Shown here: piece after piece, positions 25,419-35,018 of the stretch | Position numbering within the stretch: position 1 is the stretch's first letter | How the letters are laid out: every line of letters starts with the position of its first letter | Origin: Amylibacter sp. IMCC11727 | GTDB taxonomy: Bacteria; Pseudomonadota; Alphaproteobacteria; Rhodobacterales; Rhodobacteraceae | NCBI RefSeq assembly: GCF_029854195.1 | Contig: NZ_CP122960.1 | Location: 2,052,001 to 2,116,000 of the forward strand | DNA length: 64,000 nucleotides | Direction of reading: 5' to 3' | Position numbers and translations under genes: made by a program | Notes under the pieces: generated by a model | Told to the model about the DNA's origin: nothing | Database searches by the model: none | Seen by the model: the letters and a program-made list of their open reading frames with translations, nothing else

Positions 25419-27362
25419 ATGGCACTTCACGTCAAAAATCTCGATTTTCCACCGCCCAATCGCCCGCGGCGCGGTCCTGCGCAGCCGACACTGAAGGATA
25501 TTCTGGTCGCACGCGGCGATGTCTCCCCCGACGACATGTTCAAAGCGGTTGCCTTACAAAGCTTTGAAAACGCGAAACTTTCCGACTTATTGCAGGGACT
25601 TGGATACGCAAAAGAAGATGTCATCCTCCGCGCCGCATCCGAACAATCCAACCTCGCGATTGTGGATCTGGCCATTGATCCCCCCAGTCGGCTTTTGTCT
25701 TCCCTCGTTGCACCTAGCATCAGTTTGCGCCACTTGTTTGTGCCATGGAAATACATCGACGAAGTGTTAATCATCGCCGTGTCGGACCCTGAAGACATTC
25801 CAGACATCCTGCAGCGCGTAAACAGTTTTGCAAAACGTTTTGAATTTGTTCTGGCCCCGAAATCCGAAATCATCCGCTATCACCAAACCGTTCACGGTTC
25901 TGCTTTATCTGCTGCGGCCAATGAATATGTGGATGAAACGCTCAGTTGCCGCAACTGGGTCGGCAAAGGCCCACGCCGCATCGGGCTATCGCTGCTGCTG
26001 ATATGCGCCGCCCTCCTCTATGTAGCGCCCATCCCTTTCATCAACATCATCTTTGGCTGGATCCTGATCGCTCTTTTGGCCAACGGCGTGTTCAAAGCGT
26101 CCATGCTGTGGGCCAGACGCGGGATCAAAACCACAGATCACAAATACAAACGCCCAAAGAAATTTCCTAAAATGTCGATCCTCGTGCCACTTTTACGCGA
26201 AGAAGACATCGTTGAACGCCTTATTAAACGCATGTCTCTGCTGGTTTACCCCAAAGAGTTGTTGGAAATTTGCCTCGTATATGAGGCCACCGACACCGCC
26301 ACAAAACAACACCTTGCGCAGTGCAAATTGCCCTATTGGATGAAAACCATCGAAGTGCCTGAAAACACGCTGCAAACCAAACCCCGCGCCATGAATTATG
26401 CGCTCGATTTTTGCAATGGCGACATCATTGGCATTTACGATGCAGAAGACGCCCCAGAGCCGAACCAATTGTTTCGGGTGGCTCAACGGTTTGAAACAGG
26501 CGATGAAAATCTTGCCTGTGTGCAGTGTCAACTTGATTACTACAACAGCAGCACAAATTGGATATCCCGTTGTTTCACAATCGAATATTCAATCCTATTC
26601 CGCATGATCCTGCCTGCACTGGAACGATTGAACCTGCCAATCCCACTTGGCGGCACCTCCGTATTTTTCCGCCGTGACATCCTGGAATCTTTGGGCCGTT
26701 GGGATGCACAAAACGTAACCGAAGATGCGGACCTTGGCATTCGCCTGCACCGCATGGGCTATCGTTGTGCATGGTCCGATGCCACCACCTACGAAGAGGC
26801 AAATTTCCGCGTTTTACCTTGGGTGCGGCAAAGGTCCCGCTGGCTCAAAGGGTTTCTTATGACGTGGATGATCCACATGCGCCACCCGGTGCAACTTTTC
26901 AAACAACTCGGTCCCATTGGATTTTTCGTGTTTCAGGTCCAAATGCTTGGCACGGTGTCTTCTTTTGCTGCTGTGCCTTTGGTTTTGCCAATGTGGCTGT
27001 TCACAGTCGGATTTCAGCTTCCCCTGTACGACCTCATCAATCCAGCCTTGTTCGCCACCCTGATTATCAGCTTTGTCGTCACTGAATTGTTTCTTTTGGT
27101 GCTCAGCAGTGCCGCAGTTAAATCACGCGGGGATAGATCGCTCTACAACTACGTCCCCATGATGCTGCTCTATTGGCCGCTTGGCGCATTCGCCGCGTAC
27201 AAGGCGGTGTGGGAACTTTTCGTGCACCCAACGTATTGGGACAAAACCGAACACGGCATCAACGACACATCTTATCAGGGTGAAATCGACAGGCTCACCT
27301 CTTGCCCAGAAGACAGCGAAAACTCATATGTTCCCGTCCCTTCGATGACCATCGGTGGGTGA
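25419..27362 (+). CDS. Family 2 glycosyltransferase with N-terminal GspE/MshEN-type domain
   Basis: 647 aa. Residues about 20-155 resemble the GspE N-terminal (MshEN-like) domain (LKDILVARGDVSPDDMFKAVALQ, LVAPSISLRHLFVPWKYIDEVLIIAVSDPED), a module that in some proteins binds cyclic di-GMP. Two hydrophobic segments follow (195-235), then a processive GT2 domain with IYDAEDAPEP (the second Asp motif), EDADLGIRLH and RQRSRWLKGF (the QxxRW equivalent), and a C-terminal set of four membrane helices. This plan is that of exopolysaccharide or cellulose-like synthases that span the inner membrane. The 3' end overlaps the convergent hydratase gene by 88 bp. The polymer is unknown. Confidence 0.85.
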   Translation: MALHVKNLDFPPPNRPRRGPAQPTLKDILVARGDVSPDDMFKAVALQSFENAKLSDLLQGLGYAKEDVILRAASEQSNLAIVDLAIDPPSRLLSSLVAPSISLRHLFVPWKYIDEVLIIAVSDPEDIPDILQRVNSFAKRFEFVLAPKSEIIRYHQTVHGSALSAAANEYVDETLSCRNWVGKGPRRIGLSLLLICAALLYVAPIPFINIIFGWILIALLANGVFKASMLWARRGIKTTDHKYKRPKKFPKMSILVPLLREEDIVERLIKRMSLLVYPKELLEICLVYEATDTATKQHLAQCKLPYWMKTIEVPENTLQTKPRAMNYALDFCNGDIIGIYDAEDAPEPNQLFRVAQRFETGDENLACVQCQLDYYNSSTNWISRCFTIEYSILFRMILPALERLNLPIPLGGTSVFFRRDILESLGRWDAQNVTEDADLGIRLHRMGYRCAWSDATTYEEANFRVLPWVRQRSRWLKGFLMTWMIHMRHPVQLFKQLGPIGFFVFQVQMLGTVSSFAAVPLVLPMWLFTVGFQLPLYDLINPALFATLIISFVVTELFLLVLSSAAVKSRGDRSLYNYVPMMLLYWPLGAFAAYKAVWELFVHPTYWDKTEHGINDTSYQGEIDRLTSCPEDSENSYVPVPSMTIGG

Positions 27363-28030
27363 TGCGCACCGCATAATATCACTTCGCCCGCCTTCACGGC
27401 CTGCCCCCGTGCGGTGAAATGATTGATAACAAAGGCGCAAGCTTCAAGCGGGTTTTGTGGCGCAGTTGCAGGCCCATTCACAATCACGCCGCCCTTTGCC
27501 GTAAACGTTGCCGCATATGCCCCCGCATCAAGCGCCGCTATATCCAACGGTGCCTGATCCAACACAATTCCCGCATTATAGACATTGTTCGCAACAAAGG
27601 TTGGCGCGTGCATAGCATGGGTATCGTTGCGTTTGTCTAACAGCTCAAACGCCAATGAAATTCGCGCAATAACATCGCCTAACGCACGCGCCTCTATCCG
27701 TGTCCCTGCGGGAATATCCTTGGCAATCACCACCGCGAACTCTGGCTCTACCGCCAATTCACGATAGTCAGACACGCGCAGTGACGCGCCGCTCGCTAGT
27801 GGCGCATCTCCAACAACATGCCCCACAATTGGCTCTGTAATTCTGGCCATTTCCATCAAGGCCGCTGAATTCATTGCAATTTTTCGCCCGCACGTTGGCC
27901 CAAGATGGGGAACAACTTGATCCTGAACGTCATAGGCTGCCTCCAGATCATCCAGCACACCAGACAAAGATCGCACAGGGCAGCCAAGCCGAATGTCATC
28001 CACCAAATCCTGGATCAGGTCATCCCCCAT
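27275..28030 (-). CDS. 2-keto-4-pentenoate hydratase-like protein (FAH superfamily)
   Basis: About 251 aa. The sequence around EPIVGHVVGDAPL, EPEFAVVIAKDIPAG and GAYAATFTAKGGVIVNGPATAPQNPLEACAFVINHF follows the MhpD/fumarylacetoacetase-fold hydratases, which act on oxo-acids from aromatic ring cleavage, with metal-binding Glu residues in EPEF and FELLD. The start is uncertain: ATG at 28030 overlaps the GntR stop (ATGGGGGATGA), or ATG at 28054. Likely co-transcribed with the GntR and FkbM genes. The 3' end overlaps the glycosyltransferase gene on the other strand. Confidence 0.75.
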   Translation of the reverse strand: MGDDLIQDLVDDIRLGCPVRSLSGVLDDLEAAYDVQDQVVPHLGPTCGRKIAMNSAALMEMARITEPIVGHVVGDAPLASGASLRVSDYRELAVEPEFAVVIAKDIPAGTRIEARALGDVIARISLAFELLDKRNDTHAMHAPTFVANNVYNAGIVLDQAPLDIAALDAGAYAATFTAKGGVIVNGPATAPQNPLEACAFVINHFTARGQAVKAGEVILCGAHHPPMVIEGTGTYEFSLSSGQEVSLSISP

Positions 28031-28670
28031 TGGATGACTTAATACTGCCTGCATCCGCCTTTAGGCGCGTTTGGAACGCAAAGGACAAATGATCTTTTAG
28101 CAGCTGATCCGCCGCCGTCGCATCGCCCTTTTCAATGGCTTGAACCAAGGCCAAATGCTCGGCCAAGGCCATTTCGCCCCGCCCATCAGCAGCCAGTGAT
28201 GTTTCCGCCAACAACGCCATAGAACGATGCACCATTTCCAATTGCTGCACCAAATACCGATTGCGACTGGCCAGATGGATTTGGCGATGGAATCGACGGT
28301 TCGCAATAGATAATTCTCTTGGGTTATCAAGGTATTGCCTGTCTTCTTCGACCATACCATACAACACTTTGATTTCTTCTGGTGACGCATGCTTTGCCGC
28401 CAATGCAGCCGCCAAACCTTCCAACTCCGCCCGCACTTCATAAAGCTCGGCCATTTGATTGTGATCCAAAGACGACACGATCAAAGACCGCCCGTCACGG
28501 GTCAACATTGATTGCGTTTCCAGACGCTGCAACGCTTCGCGCACCGGCGTGCGCGACACGCCAAACCGCTCTGCCAACTCGCTTTCTACCAAACGATCCC
28601 CAGGGCGGTACACCCCAACATCAATGGCGTTCAAGATCAGATCATAGGCGTCTTTCGGTTCACTTTGCAT
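28020..28670 (-). CDS. GntR family regulator, FadR-type (FCD domain)
   Basis: 216 aa. N-terminal winged helix-turn-helix: DAYDLILNAIDVGVYRPGDRL, SELAERFGVSRTPVREALQRLE (residues about 12-60). The C-terminal FCD all-helical ligand domain (about 75-200) has the metal-ligand pattern D/H in ANRRFHRQIHLAS and the late EHLALVQAIEKGD. Such regulators sense small organic acids, and the adjacent hydratase is the natural target. ATG at 28670 has GAGGGG 6 nt upstream; ATG at 28676 is also possible. Confidence 0.85.
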   Translation of the reverse strand: MQSEPKDAYDLILNAIDVGVYRPGDRLVESELAERFGVSRTPVREALQRLETQSMLTRDGRSLIVSSLDHNQMAELYEVRAELEGLAAALAAKHASPEEIKVLYGMVEEDRQYLDNPRELSIANRRFHRQIHLASRNRYLVQQLEMVHRSMALLAETSLAADGRGEMALAEHLALVQAIEKGDATAADQLLKDHLSFAFQTRLKADAGSIKSSNGG

Positions 28671-28680
28671 CTTCATCCCC

Positions 28681-29451
28681 TCAGGTTTCACGCCGCTTGC
28701 GGAAAATATCATCCACACCCGCAAATTCGATTAGATCAAATCCATTGTCTCGCATAAGTTCAGGAATCGCCGTTTCTTGCGTGTTATTCTCCACACTCCA
28801 GATTTCTACATCCACCGCGTCAAAGTCGAAATTGCTCAGAATGCTCATCTCGCCCCCTTCAACATCCAGCGACAAGAAATCCACTTTATCAATATTTTGC
28901 GCCGCCAAAATATCATTCAACGTCTTGGTTTCCAGCGTGTGTACAACCTCTTCGTGGCGCGAGTCTTGGCGCACACGAGCCAGCAAATCGGGGTCATAAC
29001 TGTCAAGGAATCCGCTCATTTGCGTATACCCTTTGGTCACTTCCATAAACTCAAGGCTCCCCGCCTGCCCCGCAACCGCATATCCCAAACACGGACAACG
29101 CCGCACAGCCTCTGCTTTGCGCAATTGCGTTGGTGCGGGTTCTACCAAAATCCCGCTCCATCCGCGAAAAACTTCAAAGAACAGAGAGTTTGATCCCGTC
29201 ACACCATCATATCCGCCCACATCTACGAACACGCCGCCCGTTTTGTGACCCAAAGCGGAATCCACAATCCGATCTTGCCCCGCTTGTGAGAAAAACTGCG
29301 CCACTTCTCCGCGCAGCGGGCCGATGGAGTGCAATTCGCGTACGGTCGCTCCGCGCGCGCGCGTGCGATCCGATTGCAGCTTTGCAGTCAATTCCTGACC
29401 AGCCTCTTCCAACAGTTTGCGTGCTTTTGCGATTTTTTCGCTCGGTGTCAT
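28681..29451 (-). CDS. FkbM family methyltransferase
   Basis: 256 aa. After a charged N-terminal helix (about residues 1-35), the SAM-binding fold is seen in GVFVDVGGYDGVTGSNSLFFE (motif I, about 73-93), ILVEPAPTQLRKAEA and VDFLSLDVEGGEMSIL, all typical of FkbM. Members O-methylate sugars and other small molecules, often on cell-surface polysaccharides. It lies a few bases upstream of the GntR gene on the same strand and about 135 bp from the divergent HAD gene. Confidence 0.82.
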   Translation of the reverse strand: MTPSEKIAKARKLLEEAGQELTAKLQSDRTRARGATVRELHSIGPLRGEVAQFFSQAGQDRIVDSALGHKTGGVFVDVGGYDGVTGSNSLFFEVFRGWSGILVEPAPTQLRKAEAVRRCPCLGYAVAGQAGSLEFMEVTKGYTQMSGFLDSYDPDLLARVRQDSRHEEVVHTLETKTLNDILAAQNIDKVDFLSLDVEGGEMSILSNFDFDAVDVEIWSVENNTQETAIPELMRDNGFDLIEFAGVDDIFRKRRET

Positions 29452-29585
29452 TACTCTGTCCCATATTGCACTGAAAAATCAGCGTTTCTTTGACGTTACC
29501 CGCTTTGGCGTGCAGCACAATGTTTTTCCCAACCCTGCGACCTTTCACCCTTTTCCATTTGGCCAACACAGCCTAGGTTTGGCAC

Positions 29586-30227
29586 ATGAAAAACAGCTTC
29601 TCACATGTCTCCACTTGGGTGTTTGACCTCGACAATACGCTTTACCCGCCCGAATGCGCGCTCTTTGACCAGATTGAGGTGAAAATGACCGCCTATGTGA
29701 TGCGCGAATTGGGGGTGGATCAGTCGCGTGCGAACTATCTGCGCGATCACTACTGGCAGACATACGGCACGACCCTGTCTGGCATGATGCGCGAACACAA
29801 CATTGACCCCATGCCCTATCTCTTTGATGTGCATGATATTTCTTTGGATCACGTCCCCCAAGACCTCGTCCTGCGATCCCACATACAAAACCTGCCCGGG
29901 CGCAAAATTGTTTATACCAACGGATCAGAATTTCACGCTGACCGCGTATTAGAGGCACGCGGCCTCACAGGAATTTTCGATGCGATTTACGGCATTGAAC
30001 ACAGCGATTTCCATCCCAAACCCAGCGCCGAAGCTTACAGCGCCATCATCACCCGCGATGGATTTACATCTCAAACGGCAGCCATGTTCGAAGACGACCA
30101 CCGAAACCTCAAAGTTCCCCATGACATCGGAATGCGTACCGTTTTGGTCGGCCCATCGCGGCCCGAAGATTATATCCACCATCAAACCACCGATTTAACG
30201 GCCTTTCTGTCGCAGATCGTTGACTGA
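29586..30227 (+). CDS. HAD-family pyrimidine 5'-nucleotidase
   Basis: 213 aa. HAD motif I FDLDNTLYPPECALFDQI with both nucleophile and acid Asp, motif II VYTNGSEFHADR, and motif III/IV KPSAEAY and FEDDHRNLKVPHD. The spacing and the SDT1-like 'DLDNTLYP' place it with pyrimidine nucleotidases acting on UMP/CMP or related phosphates. Phosphoglycolate phosphatase activity is a less likely alternative. It starts about 40 nt before the next unit and has its own upstream gap. Confidence 0.82.
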   Translation: MKNSFSHVSTWVFDLDNTLYPPECALFDQIEVKMTAYVMRELGVDQSRANYLRDHYWQTYGTTLSGMMREHNIDPMPYLFDVHDISLDHVPQDLVLRSHIQNLPGRKIVYTNGSEFHADRVLEARGLTGIFDAIYGIEHSDFHPKPSAEAYSAIITRDGFTSQTAAMFEDDHRNLKVPHDIGMRTVLVGPSRPEDYIHHQTTDLTAFLSQIVD

Positions 30228-30265
30228 TCCTTTCCCAATCACCCAAAGCCCCCTACGTCTGATCC

Positions 30266-31456
30266 ATGGCACGTGAACACTTTGACATATTCATCAGCGG
30301 CGGCGGCCTTGCAGGGCTCATCGCGACGTGCGCTTTTGCCGCCAAAGGTCTGTCGGTTTTATGCGTCGATCCGTCTGCGCCGATCACAACGTCGGCCAGC
30401 CCAGATGCGGACCGCCGCAGCACCGCATTTTTGCAACCTGCCCGCACCACATTGGAAACCGCTGGGGTCTGGCCACGCCTGCAATCACACGCCGAAGCTT
30501 TGCAAATCATGCGTCTGGCTGATGCGGGCGGAGTCGAAAATGAAATCCGCTACGTTGCCGATTTTGACGCGTCAGAAGTGTCCGATTTGCCTTTCGGCTG
30601 GAACTTCCCGAACTGGCTGTTGCGCCGCGAACTTTTGGCCCAAATCAACGATACACCAAACGCCACCTTTCGCGTTGGCATCGGCACAAAACGCGTGCTG
30701 ACCCGCAATACAGAAGCACTTGTTACACTCACCGATGGACCCCAAATCGCAACCCAGTTGGTTATCGCCGCCGATGGGCGTAATTCCCCCATTCGTGACG
30801 CAGCAGATATTGGCGTGCAAACATGGCGTTACGGACAGAAAGCGATTGTTTTCACCGTGTCCCATCCCATTCCGCATGACAACATCTCAACCGAGATTCA
30901 CCGCTCTGGCGGGCCGTTCACTTTGGTCCCCTTGCCCGATCACAACGGCCAGCCGCAATCCGCTATTGTCTGGATGGAAACAGGCGCAAATGCCACCGCC
31001 CTCATGGCGCTTGATGATACGGAGTTTGCTGCCCGCGCGTCAGAACGCAGTTGCGAAATCCTCGGCCCTCTGACCCTCACAGGGCAACGCGGACTATGGC
31101 CCATCATCTCACAAAAAGCAGATCGCCTCACCGCAGAACGCACCGCCCTTATCGCCGAAGCAGCCCATGTTATGCCCCCTATCGGGGCGCAGGGCTTGAA
31201 CATGTCACTGGCCGATATCCAAACTCTGACAGACCTGTGTGATGATCATGATCTGGGCAGCGAATCCATGCTCGGCGCTTACGAAAAGGCCCGATCCAAA
31301 GATGTGGCAATGCGTTTACAAGGCATTGATCTGTTAAACCGTGCCTCGCTCGCCTCTGGTGAAAACTTGCGCGCCTTGCGCCTCAAGGGGCTGCAATTCC
31401 TGCACGGTTCCATCACCACACGCAAAATCGCCATGCGTGCGGGATTGGGTGTGTAA
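30266..31456 (+). CDS. UbiH/UbiF-type FAD monooxygenase
   Basis: 396 aa flavoprotein hydroxylase, probably in ubiquinone synthesis. The Rossmann motif ISGGGLAGLIATCAFAAKG is at residues 10-28, the DG motif appears as VIAADGRNSPIRDAADI, and the second FAD contact in EAAHVMPPIGAQGLNMSLAD, which is diagnostic of the UbiH/UbiF/COQ6 group. The N-terminal FAD motif is GxGLAG with a Gly replacing Ala/Pro in some homologues. Which ring position it acts on (UbiH, F, I or L) cannot be decided. Its stop codon is adjacent to the convergent oxidoreductase gene. Confidence 0.85.
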   Translation: MAREHFDIFISGGGLAGLIATCAFAAKGLSVLCVDPSAPITTSASPDADRRSTAFLQPARTTLETAGVWPRLQSHAEALQIMRLADAGGVENEIRYVADFDASEVSDLPFGWNFPNWLLRRELLAQINDTPNATFRVGIGTKRVLTRNTEALVTLTDGPQIATQLVIAADGRNSPIRDAADIGVQTWRYGQKAIVFTVSHPIPHDNISTEIHRSGGPFTLVPLPDHNGQPQSAIVWMETGANATALMALDDTEFAARASERSCEILGPLTLTGQRGLWPIISQKADRLTAERTALIAEAAHVMPPIGAQGLNMSLADIQTLTDLCDDHDLGSESMLGAYEKARSKDVAMRLQGIDLLNRASLASGENLRALRLKGLQFLHGSITTRKIAMRAGLGV

Positions 31457-34400
31457 CTATTCTGCCGCCGCAGCCTGAACTGCACCACCACTGCGAATGG
31501 CCGCCAGCAATTCTTCACGGCGTTTCGCAACAGTCTGCACGTTTTGTTGTTTTACAGGTCCAAACCCACGAATTTGCATCGGCAATTCAAACAACGCCAA
31601 AATCAAATCCTGCGTGGCGGGTGTCACCAGCGGCATAACCTCTGCCACATCCCGCTCAAACTCCGCGATTAACGCACGTTCCATCCGCCGCTCCGCTGAA
31701 TAGCCAAACAGATCAAGCGGTGTGCCCCGCAATGCTTTGCCCTTTCGCAGCACTTTAAACAGGTTCAAAACCCACGGCCCAAACTTGCGTTTCTTGGGCC
31801 GCCCATCCGCGGTCTTACCTGGCAGGATTGGGGGCGCTAAATGAAACCGCAACGCTTTGACGTTGTCAAAATTCTCGGCAACCATCTGCTCCACATTGGC
31901 GGCATGCAATCGCGCCACCTCATATTCATCCTTATATGCCAACAGCTTATGATAAGACTTCGCCACCGCTTCGCGTAATTCAGCCCCTTCAATACCCTCC
32001 ACAAAGGCGCGGTATTTCGCGGCCAACTTGGCGTTTTGATACAGCACCAACTCTTCTTCTCGAAAGCGGATGATATCCTCTACGGATGTGGGCAGTTCTA
32101 CCACATTCGTGCGCAACGTGCGCGCCGCATCCTCGGGGTGCAGCGCGGCCCAACGGCCCACTTCAAACGCCCGTTTGTTGCCTTCAACTCCTGCCCCGTT
32201 CAGCGCAATAGCTTGCAAAATCGCCTCACGGCTCAGCGGAATTAACCCATTTTGCCAAGCCGCCCCAACGATCAGCATATTCGCATAAATACTATCGCCC
32301 AGATGCACCCGCGCCAATTCCGTCGCGTTCAAAAACGCCACATCCTCTTCACCCAAACGTCCCGTCAGGGACAGCTGCATCCGATCACTTGGCAGGGAAA
32401 ATTCGGTATTTTGGGTAAATTCACCCGTGATGATTTCATGGCTGTTACACACAACTTTGGTGCGCCCCCGCGTCATCAGGCCCAAGGTTTTCGCCCCCGC
32501 CGTCACCACCAAATCGCCCCCAATCACACTGTCTGCTTCGCCAACGGCCACGCGCACGGCGCTGATATCTTCGGGACGTTCGGCAAATCGGCAATGGATG
32601 TGAACCGCGCCTCCCTTTTGCGCCAGCCCCGCCATTTCCATCATGCCAGCACCTTTGCCATCCACATGCGCCGCCATGGCCAACACCGCACCAACGGTCA
32701 CAACACCTGTGCCGCCAACACCTGTAATCACCATATTATGCGTGCCATTGATCGCAGGAACCACCGCTTCAGGCAGGTCGGGCAACTGCATTCCGCTGGC
32801 CTCTTGTTTCTTTGGCGTGCCACCTTCCACGGTCACGAAACTTGGACAAAAACCATTCACACAGGAAAAGTCTTTGTTACAGCTTGATTGGTCAATCTTA
32901 CGCTTGCGTCCAAGCTCCGTTTCCAATGGCGTGACGGACACACAGTTTGATTGCACACCACAATCACCACAGCCTTCACACACCGCTGGATTGATAAATA
33001 TCCGTCGATCAGGATCAGGGAACAGCCCACGTTTGCGCCGACGCCGTTTTTCCGCTGCGCAGGTCTGCGCATAAACAATCGCAGACACACCTTTGGTTTT
33101 GCTGAATTTTTCCTGAACAGATTGCAGATCAGCCCGCTCATATGTGGGTACGCTTGACGGAAATTCCGACAGATCAATCTCTTCTTTTTCGTCATACACC
33201 AGTGCGATATTTTCAACACCCATGGCCTTGATTTCGGCCACAATTTTTGCCGCAGACAAATCACCATCATTCTGCTGCCCGCCCGTCATAGCAACCGCAT
33301 CATTAAACAGGATTTTATAGGTAATGTTTGTCCCCGCCGCCAAGGCCATGCGGATCGCCTGAACGCCCGAGTGGTTATAAGTCCCATCCCCCAGATTCTG
33401 GAACATGTGATCGCGTTTCGAAAACAGCGATTCCCCAACCCAGTTGGCTCCTTCGGCCCCCATATGGGTAAATCCAATGGTTTCACGATCCATCCATTTT
33501 GCCATGTAATGACAGCCAATACCCGCAAAGGCACGAGATCCCTCTGGCAGCTTCGTGGATGAATTATGCGGACACCCAGAACAGAACCACGGCGCGCGCA
33601 CCGCAACCTCCTCTGCATTGTCCCCAGCGGTGGCTTCATCTAATTTGGCCAAGGCTTTACGGCATTTTTCAGACAAATAGCCCTCTTCGCCCAACAACAT
33701 CGCAATTTTCTGCGCAATGGTCACAGGATCAAGCGAGCCCTTCACCGTGAAAATTGTCTCCCCCTTGCGGCGATCATGTTTCCAGCCCACCACACGGCGG
33801 CCATCACGGTTGTCAAATAGCGCCTCTTTGATCTGCACTTCGATCAGCTTGCGCTTTTCCTCCACCACAATAATCAGGTCGAGCCCTTCGGCCCATTCCT
33901 CAAATGAAGTCATGTCAAGCGGCCACACCATCCCAACCTTGTAAGTTGTGATGCCCAAACGCTCGGCCTCGACTCCATCTATTCCCAACAGATCAAGCGC
34001 ATGTTGCGTATCGAGCCAGTTTTTCCCCGCCGACACGATCCCAATCTTGGCGCCCGCTTTCCCCGCCATCCGTTTATCGAGCTTGTTGGCCCGACCAAAC
34101 GCTTCGGCTGCGAACCGCTTGTAATCGTGCAACCGCGCCTCTTGCGGGATGCGGTCATCAATGGCGCGGATGTTCAGGCCATCTTCTGGCATGTCAAAAT
34201 CTGTGGGTGTTTTAATATCCAACCGCGCTGGATCAGCATTCACAACCGCTGTGGCCTCAATCGTGTCTTTCACACACTTCAAGCCAACCCAGCAGCCCGA
34301 ATAGCGGCTCAGCGCATACCCATAGGCCCCGTAATCCAGAATTTCTTGCACCCCCGCTGGGGACAAGATCGGCATCATCGCATCAACAAACGCAAATTCG

Positions 34401-34876
34401 GATTGGTGCAATACGGTGCTGCTTTCGCCCGTGTGATCATCCCCCATACAGGCCAGAACACCGCCAAATTTCGACGTGCCTGCCATATTGGCATGACGAA
34501 ACACATCACCAGACCGATCAACCCCAGGCCCTTTGCCATACCACATGCCAAAAACGCCGTCGTATTTCCCCTCACCATACAACTCTGCTTGCTGCGCGCC
34601 CCAAATGGCAGTTGCGGCCAAATCCTCGTTCAATCCAGATTGGAACACCACGTCATGGGCTGTCAGTTGCTTTTCCGCCCGCTGCATTTGCATATCAACC
34701 GCCCCCAAAGGCGAGCCGCGATACCCCGTCACAAACCCAGATGTGTTCAACCCCGCCGCACGATCCCGCTCTTTTTGCTCCATCATCAAACGCACCAGCG
34801 CTTGGGTGCCGTTCAGCAAAACCGCATGTTTTGATAGGTCGTATCGATCTGCGAGTGTGATTTCTGGCTTGGACAT
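31457..34876 (-). CDS. Indolepyruvate ferredoxin oxidoreductase family protein (fused alpha-beta)
   Basis: 1139 aa. The ATG at 34876 has GGGAGG 5 nt upstream. The protein joins the thiamine-diphosphate, 2-oxoacid-binding and coenzyme A-like modules of IorA and IorB in one chain. The N-terminal pyrimidine-binding part (GYRGSPLGAVD), a CSGCPHNSST segment near residue 455, the TPP site around GDGTYNHSG, a 4Fe-4S motif CEGCGDCGVQSNC, and the C-terminal gamma part (TGVGGTGVVTVGAVL) are all present. Such enzymes decarboxylate indolepyruvate or other branched/aromatic 2-oxoacids in amino acid catabolism with ferredoxin as acceptor. A palindromic site and a LysR gene lie upstream. Confidence 0.9.
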   Translation of the reverse strand: MSKPEITLADRYDLSKHAVLLNGTQALVRLMMEQKERDRAAGLNTSGFVTGYRGSPLGAVDMQMQRAEKQLTAHDVVFQSGLNEDLAATAIWGAQQAELYGEGKYDGVFGMWYGKGPGVDRSGDVFRHANMAGTSKFGGVLACMGDDHTGESSTVLHQSEFAFVDAMMPILSPAGVQEILDYGAYGYALSRYSGCWVGLKCVKDTIEATAVVNADPARLDIKTPTDFDMPEDGLNIRAIDDRIPQEARLHDYKRFAAEAFGRANKLDKRMAGKAGAKIGIVSAGKNWLDTQHALDLLGIDGVEAERLGITTYKVGMVWPLDMTSFEEWAEGLDLIIVVEEKRKLIEVQIKEALFDNRDGRRVVGWKHDRRKGETIFTVKGSLDPVTIAQKIAMLLGEEGYLSEKCRKALAKLDEATAGDNAEEVAVRAPWFCSGCPHNSSTKLPEGSRAFAGIGCHYMAKWMDRETIGFTHMGAEGANWVGESLFSKRDHMFQNLGDGTYNHSGVQAIRMALAAGTNITYKILFNDAVAMTGGQQNDGDLSAAKIVAEIKAMGVENIALVYDEKEEIDLSEFPSSVPTYERADLQSVQEKFSKTKGVSAIVYAQTCAAEKRRRRKRGLFPDPDRRIFINPAVCEGCGDCGVQSNCVSVTPLETELGRKRKIDQSSCNKDFSCVNGFCPSFVTVEGGTPKKQEASGMQLPDLPEAVVPAINGTHNMVITGVGGTGVVTVGAVLAMAAHVDGKGAGMMEMAGLAQKGGAVHIHCRFAERPEDISAVRVAVGEADSVIGGDLVVTAGAKTLGLMTRGRTKVVCNSHEIITGEFTQNTEFSLPSDRMQLSLTGRLGEEDVAFLNATELARVHLGDSIYANMLIVGAAWQNGLIPLSREAILQAIALNGAGVEGNKRAFEVGRWAALHPEDAARTLRTNVVELPTSVEDIIRFREEELVLYQNAKLAAKYRAFVEGIEGAELREAVAKSYHKLLAYKDEYEVARLHAANVEQMVAENFDNVKALRFHLAPPILPGKTADGRPKKRKFGPWVLNLFKVLRKGKALRGTPLDLFGYSAERRMERALIAEFERDVAEVMPLVTPATQDLILALFELPMQIRGFGPVKQQNVQTVAKRREELLAAIRSGGAVQAAAAE

Positions 34877-34908
34877 AACGCCTCCCAACGTATTAGCTGA
34901 GTCAAACA

Positions 34909-34929
34909 TAGGTCATAAATTCTGACCTA
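34909..34929. promoter_or_regulatory. Palindromic operator between LysR and indolepyruvate oxidoreductase
   Basis: TAGGTCA-N7-TGACCTA, two perfect 7-bp arms over 21 bp, centred 43 bp before the oxidoreductase ATG (34876) and 100 bp before the LysR start. The location in a divergent promoter region and its dyad symmetry suggest an operator for the LysR protein or another dimeric regulator. Confidence 0.5.
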
Positions 34930-35018
34930 ACAAGAAAATTCTGCCCCGCTGTTTTCGTTGCTATTACTGTCCTGAAATCGTACACAAAAAGCAAATAACA
35001 AATTTAGGGGACAAGACA

